From assembly GCA_964023275.1 (NCBI GenBank), contig OZ029914.1, positions 51,538,530 through 51,602,529 on the forward strand: a stretch of 64,000 bases of DNA. The letters are read 5' to 3'. The translations under genes and the position numbers were made by a program. The stretch is from Norana najaformis. Lineage: Eukaryota; Annelida; Clitellata; Crassiclitellata; Hormogastridae. The notes under the pieces are model-generated. The model saw only the letters and a program-made list of their open reading frames with translations. It was not told the origin of the DNA and did not search any database. How positions within the stretch are numbered: position 1 is the stretch's first letter; each line of letters opens with the position of its first letter. Of the stretch, positions 22,712 to 34,924 are shown piece by piece.

Positions 22712-23309
22712 GTGAGTATTTTTTCTATATCGCGGAGAGGCAAATTTTGAAAGAATAAAGACAATGTCTACAGATTTCTCTTTTATCACATCAATCATAT
22801 ATGAATTTTTAAAACTATTTAATCCGATATAATCTGTACGTTGCCATCGGATCGTGATGGATGACTGTCGATTATGGCAAATATGCCACAAACAAAATGA
22901 TTGATTTGTCATAGTTTGTGTCGTCCGATAAATCAGGAAATGGATAAATACCTTCTTCTAATTCGTTGTCATTTTATTAAATCTTTTACCATATTTTGGT
23001 TACTATTCATGCAGTCCTGCATATCTCTAACATTTAAATCGTGTGAAGCAAGGTTGCTCGGCTATTTTTCGCTCTTGTCAAACACTGACAGTGATTGATT
23101 TGTGATAGAAGTGTAACTCAGTAGAAGAGAATGCGACATATGTGGCTTCATGTGTAAGCTTGAGCTTGAGTCACAACGGCAGAGACAAAGAACTGAGTCT
23201 CTGTATAATCCCTTCTATTTGAACCTGTTGAAGTTTTCATAGTTCTCTTATATTCATTGGAAAATATTGACGTACTGTGTGACTCTTTTAAAGCAATGTA
23301 CTTGTTTAG
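22712..23309 (+). other. Gene 1 intron after B3
   Basis: GT-AG intron of 598 bp, similar to the intron after B2. No gene or exon is recognised. Confidence 0.5.
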
Positions 23310-24383
23310 TTTGCTTGAACAATACTACTGTGCAACCGACAACCACTCAACCACCAACGACGAGCGGAACACAGCCAATCACTACCACCACGGCAATATC
23401 GACGACCACACCATCGTCAACCACCACCACCATGCCACCAACAACGACTTCTCAAGCGACAACCATTACAACTCAGCGACCAATGACAACGACTAAACCC
23501 TCAACAACCACCACTCAACTCCCAACTACTATTACTCAGCCTCCAACCACAACGGCAAAGCCTCCATCAACGACTACAAAACCTCTCCCTACTACTACAC
23601 AGTCACCAACGACTACAAGTAAAGCTCCAACAACGACTTCTCAATCATCGACTACTACTACTCAGTCAGTAACGACAACGACTAAACCTCCAACAACGAC
23701 TGCTCAACCCGCAACTACTACTACTCAGCCACCTACAACAACAACTAAGTCTCCAACAACGACTACCCAATACCCATCTACTACTCAGCCACCTACAACA
23801 ACAACAAAGCCTCCAACAACGACTACAAAACCTCCAACAACAACTACTCAGCCACCAACCACAACGACTAAGCTTCCAACAACGACCACTCAACCTCCAA
23901 TTACTACTACGAAGCCACCAACGACAACGACTAAGGTTCCAACAACGACTACTCCACCTCCAACTACTACTACTCAACCACCAACGACAACGAGTAAACC
24001 CCCAACAACGACCACTCAACCTCTGACTACAACTCTTCAGCCACCAACCACAACAATTAAACCTCCAACAACGACTACTCAACCTCCTCCTACTACTACT
24101 CAGCCAATAACGACAACAATTGTACCGCCAACAACGACTTCTCAGCCTACAACTATTACTACTCAACCACCAACGACAACAACAAAGTCTCCAACAACGA
24201 CTTCTCAACCTTCAACTACTACTACTCAGCCACCAACGACAACAACTATGCCGTTGACGACATCTATTCAGCAACCAACGACAACTCAGCTGTCGTCTAC
24301 AACCACTCAGGGAACGACTACAATGATCAATCCATCGAGAACTTCTCCGCCAGTGGAAACTTCTTTGCCAACAACAATTTCAC
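23310..24383 (+). CDS. Gene 1, exon 10: long Thr/Pro/Gln spacer T3
   Basis: 358 codons, phase 1-1. The head is (F)CLNNTTVQPTTTQPPTTSG; the body is dozens of PPTTTTQ / PPTTTTK-type repeats, and the tail is shared with T1 (INPSRTSPPVETSLPTTIS). It is mucin-like: expected to be heavily O-glycosylated and extended, holding Ig pairs apart. The tail being that of T1 and the head that of the B3-linked spacers shows it is a fusion made by recombination between two spacer exons. The long - strand frame across it is a by-product of the repeat. Confidence 0.85.
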
Positions 24384-26978
24384 GTAAGTTAAAGCAACCA
24401 AAGTAAAATTATTCATCCAGTCCATTGCCTGCTATTGTACCTACTAATGGTTGATCTCTCAAATTTATGAAAGCAGTGGTGTAATTCATTTTTAAAGTTC
24501 GCTTGGCATTATTTTACAAGGACTGTTCTAAAATTGTCTGTCTGCGATTTCGTGCAAAATCCCTTTATCTCCATGTTAGTTAGCTTGTCAGTTTCAAAAA
24601 TTCAACTTCTAACGTAAATGGTTATGAATGCTACGGGACAATGTCCTCCTTTCTATTCTGCCTAACAGCTGTCCTGCCTACGACTGCATTTCAAAGCCTT
24701 TAAACCCGTTTTACTACTTACTGAGTTTTACTACTTACTTACATTCGTTCACTCTTATTTTCCTTGCCGAATTCTCAATTCAAAATCATTATGCGCGAAA
24801 ACCTCACTTCTGTGGAATTCTGTACCAAGACAGGGTAAGGCTTCCTTTGCCTCTTGTTGCACAGTCTTGACAATGGTTGAATATTTGAGTCAATATTTCC
24901 ATGTCTAAGTTCCAGGCAGAACACTCCCACTTATTATATACAGTAGCCCGGTGTTCTTTACTTTTGACCTCTTGAATGTCAACTGTACTTTTAAAATTTA
25001 TTAGCCAAAATAATGCGCCATTTAATTTTACATTTTACTAAAATTTAACGAAACTATATGCAGATGGCAATGAATCTAATTGATTCAAAGTCCGCAACAA
25101 AGAATATTGAAGATTCTTTCAAGTAACCATAGTAATACTTTCTCAACCATCCTATGCTTTGTTCTAAAACGTACTGGCTCTCTGTTCTCAAAGACACAAA
25201 ATGTTCATCATGAAATTTCGCAGCATTGCATGAACAACATGAATTACGTATTACGCAAACAATTCTAGTACCAAATCAAACAGATATTTTATCCTGTAAA
25301 TATTATTTCGTAAAATGAAGCTCAGCAGCGCTTTTCTTTGCTTCTACGTGCAGATCGTTTACCGACCCTACCAAATATTTCTGTTTAAAGAGCTTCTACA
25401 AAAGCGTTTCGTTGAGAATTTTTTGCTCACAGTTTACTAATATGTCTAAATTCATGTCACCAAAGCTCATACTAAAGATCGCTCGTCGGAACTTCTCGTG
25501 CTTCGGACCCTCCGACTGGAACAGCCTGTATTTAAACATTCGTTCATTACCAAATTGTTTCACTCAACATTCATTTTCTACTTTACATCTACATTTATTC
25601 CAATTGCAGGGACGACGGCTCAACCTACTAGAAATTCTGAAAGAACATTGTAGTAACTAGCTTCAAATTTACATTGCGATTGAAAATGTAAGATATGGTT
25701 GTTTAACTCAATGTTTGGTTGCGAGAAATACTCTCCTTTTTCAATCACCTTTGGTGGAAGACATTATAAAAAAAATTGACAAATGTCAATCCGGAACTTT
25801 GCCATTCATTAAATTCTTTGCTTGTCCAGCAATTCAGTTTAAAATTTTGCCCAACCCTTTCCAAGCGTGTTGTACTCAATATCAAGATGTCCCATTCGGC
25901 AAAATATTACAATTCGCACCACGTTACAATGTTGGGTAAATGCATCTCCGTATTGCATGACTGGGTGTCTTAAAGCCGACTTTGTTTTAACATGAGCAAA
26001 ACTGAGATTTTTTTGTATGCCCATCTCAGATCAAAATTGCCGATCATTCCTATTTTCCTGTAAGGTATACAGATTCTGTAAGTGCTTCAAGTTCGTGACC
26101 TAGGTGTTGCTCCTGATTCCAGATTGACACTAGAATCTCATGTGACCAACATCACACGTTACTTTTACCTCAAGCAACTTCGACCTATTCGTCGGTCTTG
26201 TAATCTTGAGGTTACCCATACTTTGGCCGCTCACTTGTCCTATCATGCTTAGACTACTGCAATTCAATACTCAGTTCTCTTTTTCATCGTCTTTAAACTT
26301 CTTCCAACCAGTTTTACGTGCAGCTGCTCCTCTTTTTCTTCAGTTTCCTCCAAGATATCGGTGTACAGACTTAAATCTTCAATATTACGTTGGTTATCTT
26401 TTCCAACTCGGGCCCAGCTTACAGTTGTATTCTTGTCTACCAGACGCTTCAATGTCAAATAAAGAAATACTTATCTGACCTATGCGTTCAACTCACACTG
26501 AATTCAATCAGAACAAAATTAAGAACAGTCTCCTCTGGACAACTACTGTATGGTCCATCTTGTCAAAATAAACGTCTGGTTTCAGTGCCTTTTCACATGT
26601 TGGTCCACATCTACAGAACTCAATATCATCAGCATCTCGGGACTCTTCACTTTAAGTTATTTTATTTTACAAACAATTCAAGACAACTTTTTCCAGCAAT
26701 CCTCGCCTTGAAGTGAATTCACAAATTAGCGCGTTACAAGTATCTCCTCAATAGAAGTGATTAATAATTTCCAATGACCTGTGGAAAATGTGTAATGAAA
26801 ATGTGTAATGCTTCAAACTTGCTCGTTCCAAATGTGGTATAGGCATGACTCATTGAATTGTAAGAACTGTCAACACCCTTCACAATTTAACCCCTGTGCC
26901 TTATTTGTGATATAAATTAGAGAAATTATTTATAAAAATAAATTCATGAAAATGTAAAAAATTTCGTTTTGCTTTTAG
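24384..26978 (+). other. Gene 1 intron after T3 (unit 2 copy of intron 4)
   Basis: This repeats 15915-19210 with about 700 bp missing at about 25581. It carries LINE tail at about 25404-25580 and the decayed LINE reverse transcriptase at about 25760-26718. No other content is seen. Confidence 0.65.
25404..26718 (+). mobile_element. LINE remnants, unit 2 copy
   Basis: The tail 'FSCFGPSDWNSLYLNIRSL' (closer to the ancestral WNSLP than unit 1) is at 25490-25560, and the later segment with 'LESHVTNITR' and 'LKQLRPIRRSC' is at about 26130-26200. Both are broken by stops. Retained Trp here but Arg in unit 1 shows the LINE decayed further after the duplication. Confidence 0.6.
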
Positions 26979-27284
26979 CTGTCAAATGTTCAGAGAATAT
27001 GCAGAATGTCAAGAATATAGCCGTTTATGAGGGACAACTCAATACAATAATGAATCTATCATCTGACCCACAAGACGTACGGTGGAGTTTTTATCCAACT
27101 TCTGATGAGTTAAGCAATTACTTTGTCACGGAATATCCTCAGCTCTACGAAGTTAACCAGACCGGTCTAATAATAAAGCAAGCGGTAACGACTGACAATG
27201 TTTATGGGATATCAACGTCTGGGTTGTACATCGCACAATGTGCTAACAATACGAACAGGACGGGCGCCAAGTTGCTAGTCGTTC
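26979..27284 (+). CDS. Gene 1, exon 11: Ig-like domain A2' (unit 2)
   Basis: 102 codons, phase 1-1. It has the same protein sequence as exon 5; I see only synonymous changes (for example cccc/cctc at 'EYPQ'). Borders are gcttttag and gtaagt. See exon 5 for domain details. Confidence 0.85.
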
Positions 27285-27457
27285 GTAAGTTCTTCAACTA
27301 CTATTTCTTGTGTTTTGTGTTTCTAGAGTTATAATGATTTTGAGTAATGTGGTTGTTAAGACTATTAATTATAATTAAATTGATAAACGCCTTTCCAAAA
27401 CTGCTCATTATTACATTCGCAAGCGTTTAGCAAACGAGCCAGAAAATCACTCGCTGC

Positions 27458-27618
27458 AAAATCACTTATCGCTGACTGGAGTCTACTACTCAAATTATAC
27501 CGGTCTAATAATCCTGAAAACAATTGAGAATTGATATCCGATCTCAACTCCAGGATATACATCGCATAATTTGCGAACACAACAATAGTACAGGAAGCAA
27601 GCTTCTTGTCGTCAGTGA
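27458..27618 (+). pseudogene. Relic type-A Ig exon (unit 2)
   Basis: Copy of the relic at 19690-19850 with a few substitutions. It keeps 'LTGVYYSNYTGLIIL' in part and the same frameshift before gtgagt. Confidence 0.65.
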
Positions 27619-27826
27619 GTAATTTAACTACACGTATTTGATTTTCGATATCAAACCTTCAGAAAGACATTGTAAGATGGTAAGGGTTAAAACTAACCCT
27701 AACCCGAAGAGGAAATGTGCGGTTTCATATGAGAGGCACCTCATGTGTTCACATAAATGACAAATACAGTTAAGCTTCTTTCATTTGCAATTATTAGGTA
27801 AATATTTTATATTGTGTGCCTAACAG

Positions 27827-28147
27827 GCAGTGGTCCAATGTGTTCGTGCAATGCGACTTCCTCAACCAACGTTCAGCTCACGTGCAGTGTGGTATATGCC
27901 GATGCCACCCTCCATCCGATCAATGCTATCATGACGTGGGTAATCAATGGCGTCGTTTACACTACGGACACGCCTCAAAGGACGAGGATTGATCCGTATG
28001 TGTACGAATCAACATCAACAATTGCAGTAGATAGCAGCGTTGCCGATACCTATGAATGTCTACTGACTTTCAGTCCAACGACGGACATCCAGTATGCATT
28101 CATCGCAACGAATGCTCCGGAGTTTAACGCATCCTGCTCAACGCCAT
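27827..28147 (+). CDS. Gene 1, exon 12: Ig-like domain B2' (unit 2)
   Basis: 107 codons, phase 1-1, protein-identical to exon 6 with the same cctaacag acceptor and gtgagt donor. Core residues Cys20, Trp38 and Cys78 are present. The following intron 28148-28736 holds nothing recognisable. Confidence 0.85.
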
Positions 28148-28736
28148 GTGAGTCTGTCTTCTAAATCGCGGAGAGGCAAATTTTGAAAGAATAAACACAA
28201 TGTCTACAGATTTCTCTTTTATCACATCAATCATATATGAATTTTTAAAACTATGTAATGTTATGCAATCTGTACGTTACCAAAGGATCATGATAGATGA
28301 CTGTCGATTATGGCAAATATGCCACAGACAAAAAATGCTTGATTTGTCATTGTTTGTGACTTCCGATAAATTAGGAAATACATACATGTCTTCCTCTAAT
28401 TGAATGTTATTCTAGTAATTTTTTATCATATTTTGGTTACTATTCATGCAGTCCTGCAAATCTCTAACATTTAAATCGTGTGAAGCAAGGTTGGATGGCT
28501 ATTTCAGCTCTTGCCAAACACTGATACTGATTGATTTTTGACAGAAGAAGTGCAACTCAGTAGAAGAGAATGCGACATAAGTGGCTTTATGTGTTAGCCT
28601 GAGCTTGAATCACAACGGCAGAGGCAAAGAACTGAGTCCCTGCATATTCCCTTCCATTTGAACATGTTGAAGTTTTCATAGTTCTCTTATACTCATTCGA
28701 AATATTGACGTACATTTAAGCAATGTACTTGTTTAG

Positions 28737-28802
28737 TTTGCGTGAACAAGACTACTGTGCAACCGACAACCACTCAACCACCAACGACGACCACACAACC
28801 AA
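28737..28802 (+). CDS. Gene 1, exon 13: short Thr/Pro spacer T2' (unit 2)
   Basis: 22 codons, identical to exon 7, phase 1-1. The following intron 28803-29676 is the copy of 21035-21908. Confidence 0.75.
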
Positions 28803-29676
28803 GTAATTTGCAATTTACCCGCCGAAATTTGCGCCAATCTAATTTAAATTCAGAATAAGAAAGGTAGCGAACTGTGGAAAATTGGGAGCTTTGAATCTCA
28901 AAAAATAGAAGAACTACATCACTGATTAACTTCGAATTTTGCATGTCTCTTTAAAATTACTGCGTTCATTGGGGAGCGACCGCTTTACCTGTGACGCCTG
29001 ACCAATGCCGATCATCAACACAGAATGCTCATTTTTCACATGTTTTGGATTACATTGCAGCCCAATCGCCTGTTTTATAACAATTGCTTCTCATTGCACA
29101 CTTTTGAATTATGGCCAAGGTTTACGAAAGTTTGGGATATTATGCTTAACAAAATAATTTCGATTGCATCGCCTCAAAAAGATGTCTCCGTGGTAGGGTC
29201 TTAGATTTTCTAACGTAGTCTCTAAACTTTCAGTCCTTCTTTCAGAATTCTCCTTCGTTCACCGCATGTTCATGACTTCGGTGCCTTAACTTTAAACTGC
29301 TCTTTCAGTAGGCCTTCACATGTATTGATTTGATTTTACAGCATCAAATTCTTGATTCCAACTTACTTTCAAACAGCTTTTAAATTAGTTTGCGCATTCT
29401 TATCTTCCTAGACTGTTTCTTTGAAGATAAAACTAATACAAACTATTTGTGAGGCTGTTGTCGGTTTCAGGTGTTGTTTGCTAAAATATTTCTCTTGCAG
29501 GTATGTCTATAGCAACTCTTGAACTCTTTGGCCGGCGTTGCCATTTGCAGAGTTAGAGACCTGAGTGGTTGATCCTATCACTTGTATTATTAATCGATCA
29601 TCATCAGTAATCTACAGGCAATCATCAAAATCTGAAATAAATTGTCATACAGATTTATCCTACGGTTTTATTACAG

Positions 29677-29994
29677 GTTACTGTTCTCCGAATCTGGAGA
29701 ACATTGCGGTTTACGAGGGACAACTCGATGTAATAATGAATGTGACAGCTAACCCTCCCAATGTAAAGTGGAAGGTTTATCCAACGTCGAATGAGTTAGG
29801 CGGGAACGATATCACAACTGCTGACGGCACAGTAGATCAATCCCTGGCGGAACTCTACTACAGTAATCGGAGCGGTCTAATAATACGAAATTCGACAACA
29901 ACTGAAAATGGACAACCGATGTCAACGGCTGGGTTGTACATCGCACAATGTGCTGGCAATACGAACAAGACGGGCGCCAAGCTTCTCGTCGTGC
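29677..29994 (+). CDS. Gene 1, exon 14: Ig-like domain A3' (unit 2)
   Basis: 106 codons, phase 1-1, protein-identical to exon 8. It is separated from B3' by the same 161-bp intron. Confidence 0.85.
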
Positions 29995-30155
29995 GTAAGT
30001 AATTCAAGCGCATCTTCATTCTATTTTGTGTATTAAACAAAATTGTCGAAATAAAGATGTAATGTGACTTTGACATAAAGAGGCGTACGATTACGCTCTC
30101 GTGAACTCGTTTTGGAACCCAATACTTGCTTGTGTTATGTATTTATGTCATACAG

Positions 30156-30479
30156 GCAGTGGTCCACAATGTTCATGCAGTCCCGACAATTCCTCTACCA
30201 ACGTCAACCTGTCATGCAGTGTCGCTTACGCCGATAGCATCTACCATCCGATCCCTGCTGTTATGACCTGGATAGTCAACGGAGCATATTACACAACGGA
30301 TACACCTGCTCGGAGTAAGACGGACGGATACGTGTTCGTGGCAACCTCAACCATTACAGTTGATGGCAGCGTTGTCAGTAATTATCAATGTATACTGACA
30401 TTTGGTGCACCAACGGATATTCAATTTCAATACATCGCGAACAACGCACCGGAGTTTAACGAATCTTGCTCGACGCCAT
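30156..30479 (+). CDS. Gene 1, exon 15: Ig-like domain B3' (unit 2)
   Basis: 108 codons, phase 1-1, protein-identical to exon 9, with silent changes only. The following 600-bp intron (30480-31079) holds no recognised feature. Confidence 0.85.
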
Positions 30480-31079
30480 GTGAGTATTTTTTCTATATCG
30501 CGGAGAGGCAAATTTTGAAAGAATAAAGACAATGTCTACAGATTTCTCTTTTATCACATCAATCATATATGAATTTTTAAAACTATTTAATCCTATATAA
30601 TCTGTACGTTGCCATCGGATCATGATAGATGACTGTCGATTATGGCAAATATGCCACAAACAAAATGATTGATTTGTCATAGTTTGTGTCGTCCGATAAA
30701 TCAGGAAATGGATAAATGCCTTCTTCTAATTCGTTGTCATTTTATTAAATCTTTTACCATATTTTGGTTACTATTCATGCAGTCCTGCATATCTCTAACA
30801 TTTAAATCGTGTGAAGCATGATTTTATGGCTATTTGAGCTCTTGTCAAACACTGACAGTGATTGACTTTTGATAGAAGAAGTGTAACTCAGTAGAAGAGA
30901 ATGCGAAATATGTGGCTTCATGTGTAAGCTTGAGCTTGAGTCACAACGGCAGAGACAAAGAACCGAGTCTCTGTGTAATCCCTTCTATTTGAACCTGTTG
31001 AAGTTTTCATAGCTCACTTATATTCATTGGAAAATATTGACGTACTGTGTGACTCTTTTAAAGCAATGTACTTGTTTAG

Positions 31080-31469
31080 TTTGCGTAAACAATACTACTG
31101 TGCAACCGACAACCACTCAACCACCAACGACGACCGGAACACAGCCAATCACTACGCCACCATTGACGACGACAACAGCACTTACCGCTACCACTACGCC
31201 ACCAGCGACCACCACAACATCGCCTACCACTACCACTAAGCCAGCAACGATGATGACAACATCACTAACCACCACCATTAAACCACCAGTTACGACCCCT
31301 CCATCGCCAACCACTACCACTAGGCCACCAACGACGACAACACCATCGCCAACCACTCTGCCACCAGCGACGAGCACACCATTGCCAACCACCACCACTA
31401 AGTCTCCAACAACGACCACAACACCGCCCTCGACTACCACTCAACTGCCATCCTTGACCACGGAACCAA
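31080..31469 (+). CDS. Gene 1, exon 16: Thr/Pro spacer T4
   Basis: 130 codons, phase 1-1, head (F)CVNNTTVQPTTTQPPTTTG, then TTTTxP-type repeats with Ala and Ser, ending LTTEP plus one base at a gtaaat donor. The head matches T3, but the body and tail differ completely, so this exon marks the right edge of the large duplication. Confidence 0.8.
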
Positions 31470-32342
31470 GTAAATTGCAATTTAACAGCCGATATTTACG
31501 CCAATCTAATTTAAATTTAGAACGATAAAAGGTAACGAACTGAGGAAAATTGGGAGCTTTGAATCTCAATAAATAGGTGATCTATATCACTGATTAACTT
31601 CAAATTTCGCATGTCTCTTTAAAATTACGGCGTTTATTTCGGAACGACCGCTTTACCTGTGACGCCCGACCAATGCCGATCATCAACACAGAATGCTCAT
31701 TTTTCACATATTTCGGATTACATTGCAGCCCACTCGCCTGTTTTATAACAATTGCTTCTCATTCCACGCCTTTGGATTATGGCCAAGTTTTTGCGAAAGC
31801 TTGGGATATTATGCTTAACAAAAGAATTTCGATTGCATCGACTCAGGAAGATGCCTCAAGATTTGTGAGATTTGTGCTGTAGTCTCTAAACTTTCATTCC
31901 CTCTTTCAGAATTCCCCTTCGTTCACCGCATATTCATGACTTTTGTGCCTTAATTTTAAACTGCTCTTTCAGTAGGCCTTCACATGTATTGATTTGTTTT
32001 TACAGCATCAAATTCTTGATTCCAACTTACTTTCAAACAGCTTTTAAATTAGTTTGCGCATTCTTATCTTCCTAAACCGTTTCTTTGAAGATAAAACTAA
32101 TACAAACTATTTGTGAGGCTGTTGTCGTTTTCAGGTGTTGTTTGCTAAAATATTTCTCTTGCAGGTATGTCTATAGCAACTCTTGATGAACTCTTTGGCC
32201 GGCGTTGCCATTTGCAGAGTTAGAGACCTGAGTGGTTGATTCTATCACTTGTATCATTAATCGATCATCATCAATAATCTACAGGCAATCATCAGAATCT
32301 GAAATGAATTGTCATACACTTTATCCTAGGGTTTTATTACAG
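31470..32342 (+). other. Gene 1 intron before A3''
   Basis: Copy of the 21035-21908 intron, more diverged than the unit 2 copy. It begins the 2.67-kb third partial repeat (about 31470-33830). Confidence 0.6.
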
Positions 32343-32660
32343 GTTACTGTTTCCCGAATCTGGAGAACATTGCGGTTTACGAGGGACAACTCGATGTAAT
32401 AATGAATGTGACAGCCAACTCTCCCAATGTAAAGTGGAAGGTTTATCCAACGTCGAATGAGTTAGGCGGGAACGATATCACAACTGCTGACGGCACAGTA
32501 GATCAATCCCTGGCGGAACTCTACTACAGTAATCGGAGCGGTCTAATAATACGAAATTCGACAACAACTGAAAATGGACAACCGATGTCAACGGCTGGGT
32601 TGTACATCGCACAATGTGCTGGCAATACGAACAAGACGGGCGCCAAGCTTCTTGTCGTGC
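32343..32660 (+). CDS. Gene 1, exon 17: Ig-like domain A3''
   Basis: 106 codons, phase 1-1. It differs from A3 at two places I can see (SYCFP for SYCSP and NVTANSP for NVTANPP). All core residues (Cys3, Trp32, Cys92) are kept. Confidence 0.85.
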
Positions 32661-32821
32661 GTAAGTAATTCAAGCGCATCTTCATTCTATTTTGTGTATT
32701 AAACAAAATTGTCGAAATTAAGATGTAATGTCGCTTTGACATAAAGAGGCGTACGATTACGCTCTCGTGAACTCGTTCTGGAACCCATTACTTGCTTGTA
32801 TTATATATTTATGTCATACAG

Positions 32822-33145
32822 GCAGTGGTCCACAATGTTCATGCAGTCCCGACAATTCCTCTACCAACGTCAACCTGTCATGCAGTGTCGCTTACGCCGA
32901 TAGCATCTACCATCCGATCCCTGCTGTTATGACCTGGATAGTCAACGGAGCATATTACACAACGGATACACCTGCTCGGAGTAAGACGGACGGATACGTG
33001 TTCGTGGCAACTTCAACCATTACAGTTGATGGCAGCGTTGTCAGTAATTATCAATGTATACTGACATTTGGTGCACCAACGGATATTCAATTTCAATACA
33101 TCGTGAACAACGCACCGGAGTTTAACGAATCTTGCTCGACGCCAT
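32822..33145 (+). CDS. Gene 1, exon 18: Ig-like domain B3''
   Basis: 108 codons, phase 1-1, differing from B3 by one visible residue (IVNNAPEF for IANNAPEF). Cys20, the 'MTW' Trp, and the NYQC Cys are present. The following intron 33146-33748 is the usual post-B intron. Confidence 0.85.
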
Positions 33146-33748
33146 GTGAGTGTTTCTCTATATCGCGGAGAGGCAAATTTTGAAAGAATAAAGACAATGT
33201 CTACAGATTTCTCTTTTATCACATAAATCATATATGAATTTTTTGAAACTATTTAATCCTATATAATCTGTACGTTGCCATCGGATCATGATAGATGACT
33301 GTCGATTATGGCAAATATGCCACAAACAAAATGATTCATTTGTCATAGTTTGTGTCGTTCGATAAATCAGGAAATGGATAAATGCCTTCTTCTAATTCGT
33401 TGTCATTTTATTAAATCTTTTACCATATTTTGGTTACTATTCATGCAGTCCTGCAAATCTCTAACATTTAAATCGTGTGAAGCAAGGTTGCACGGCTATT
33501 TTTGCTTCTTGTCAAACACTGACAGTGATTGATTTGTGATAGAAGTGTAACTCAGTAGAAGAGAATGCGACATATGTGGCTTTATATGTAAGCTTGAGAT
33601 TGAGTGAAAACGGCTGAGGCACAGAACTGAGTCTCTGTATAATCCCTTCTATTTGAACCTGTTGAAGTTTTCATAGTTCTCTTATATTCATTGGAAAATA
33701 TTGACGTAGTGTGTGACTCTTTTAAAGCAATGTACAGTACTTGTTTAG

Positions 33749-33934
33749 TTTGCGTGAACAATACTACTGTGCAACCGACAACCACTCAACCACCAACGAC
33801 GACCGGAACACAGCCAATCACTACGCCACCAACGACGACCACACCATTGCCAACCACCACCACTAAGCCACCAACCACGACCACAACACCTCCCACGACT
33901 ACCACTACGCCACCAACGTCGACCATAGTACCAA
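33749..33934 (+). CDS. Gene 1, exon 19: Thr/Pro spacer T5
   Basis: 62 codons, phase 1-1, head as in T4, then PPTTTTT-type repeats, ending TSTIVP plus one base before gtaatt. The start of the following intron still resembles that after T2, but similarity is lost after about 33960. Confidence 0.8.
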
Positions 33935-34924
33935 GTAATTTGCAATTTATAAGCCGAAAATTTAAAACTATGTAATCCTTTGTAATCTGTGCGTTGACGG
34001 CGGATCATAATAGATGACTGACGATCATGGCAAATATGTCACAGAGAAAATGGTTGATTTGTTTTTGTTTTTGTCGTCCGATAAATTAGAGAATGGGTAC
34101 ATCCCTTCATCTAGTTGCGGAGAAACTAGAGTTATGGGTGTTAACTGTCCGTGAGTGACTGAGAGACATCTGCAAATGCAGAGTTCACTAATTCCTATCG
34201 TGAATTTTTCCCCATTTTTGTATTTCTCCGCAAAAAGACAACAGTATGTAACATATTACATTAACAACATTCATGTGGGATACAAAAGGCTGTCCCAGAA
34301 AGAACCATGTTCCGCTTATTAGGGACGCCTATGTCATATGAAATGCTATTTGAAATGGCAAATAATCCACTTAAAAGGCCTATGGTCCACGTGTACTTGA
34401 ACAAACAAAACCTTTGTAGCAAGAACAAAAAAGTTAACTAACAGTATGAAGTTATTCACATGAATTCACTTTTTGAGTTCATTCAAATATGCGCGTATAT
34501 AATGTTTAAGTAATTGTATATTGGGCAGAGTACGAATGTCGTGAATGCGTTTAGTGTATTTGGGTTCAACCACAAACATTGAGTTCATTCCAGACGTTAA
34601 CAGTACAACTAGTGAAGAAATATTTACGGGTGTTAATACTTAGTTATCAATTCGTTATATATAACCTCTAATGTTTGAAATTTCCAAATGTCATTACCCA
34701 TTTGTCATTTAAGTATTGTTTGTCGTTCAAACTAGACCGGTAAAGACTTTCAGAAAAGGTAAGAACTATAAAGAGCGAGAAAGAGAACAATCAAGAATTC
34801 TGACAGAGAGATTATTTATGTATGTCCGGTTTTCTGAAAAACCATATCTGCCGTTTTGAACTTGATAATAAATTGCAGGAAATGAACTGATGGGATTTTT
34901 AACCACAATTCCTTTTTATTCCAG
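33935..34924 (+). other. Gene 1 intron before A4
   Basis: 990-bp intron. 33960-34100 contains a displaced copy of the post-B intron sequence (the stretch with 'gatgactg' and 'atggcaaatatg'). The remainder has no recognisable content. The acceptor is tttattccag. Confidence 0.55.

Larger units (their letters stand above)
15760..31165. repeat. Large tandem duplication inside gene 1 (two units of about 8.5 and 6.9+ kb)
   Basis: Unit 1 runs from about 15760 to 24228 and unit 2 from about 24229 to about 31165. The offset is 8,469 bp at the left end and 7,768 bp from 17.9 kb to about 22.9 kb; a ~700-bp segment is present only in unit 1. Each unit carries spacer tail, LINE debris, A2, relic A, B2, short spacer, A3, B3 and a spacer head. 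A2, B2, A3 and B3 exons are protein-identical between units. Both breakpoints fall in threonine-coding repeats, so the product stays in frame. Confidence 0.9.

Noticed and set aside
23310-24383. Short-period repeats considered as a CRISPR-like array
   Set aside because: The period is 21-30 bp of in-frame Thr/Pro codons with no unique spacers, in eukaryotic DNA.
31117-31440. Val/Gly-rich - strand frame over spacer T4
   Set aside because: Antisense shadow of the Thr/Pro exon; the same applies to the - strand frames at 23666-24208 and 17335-17784.
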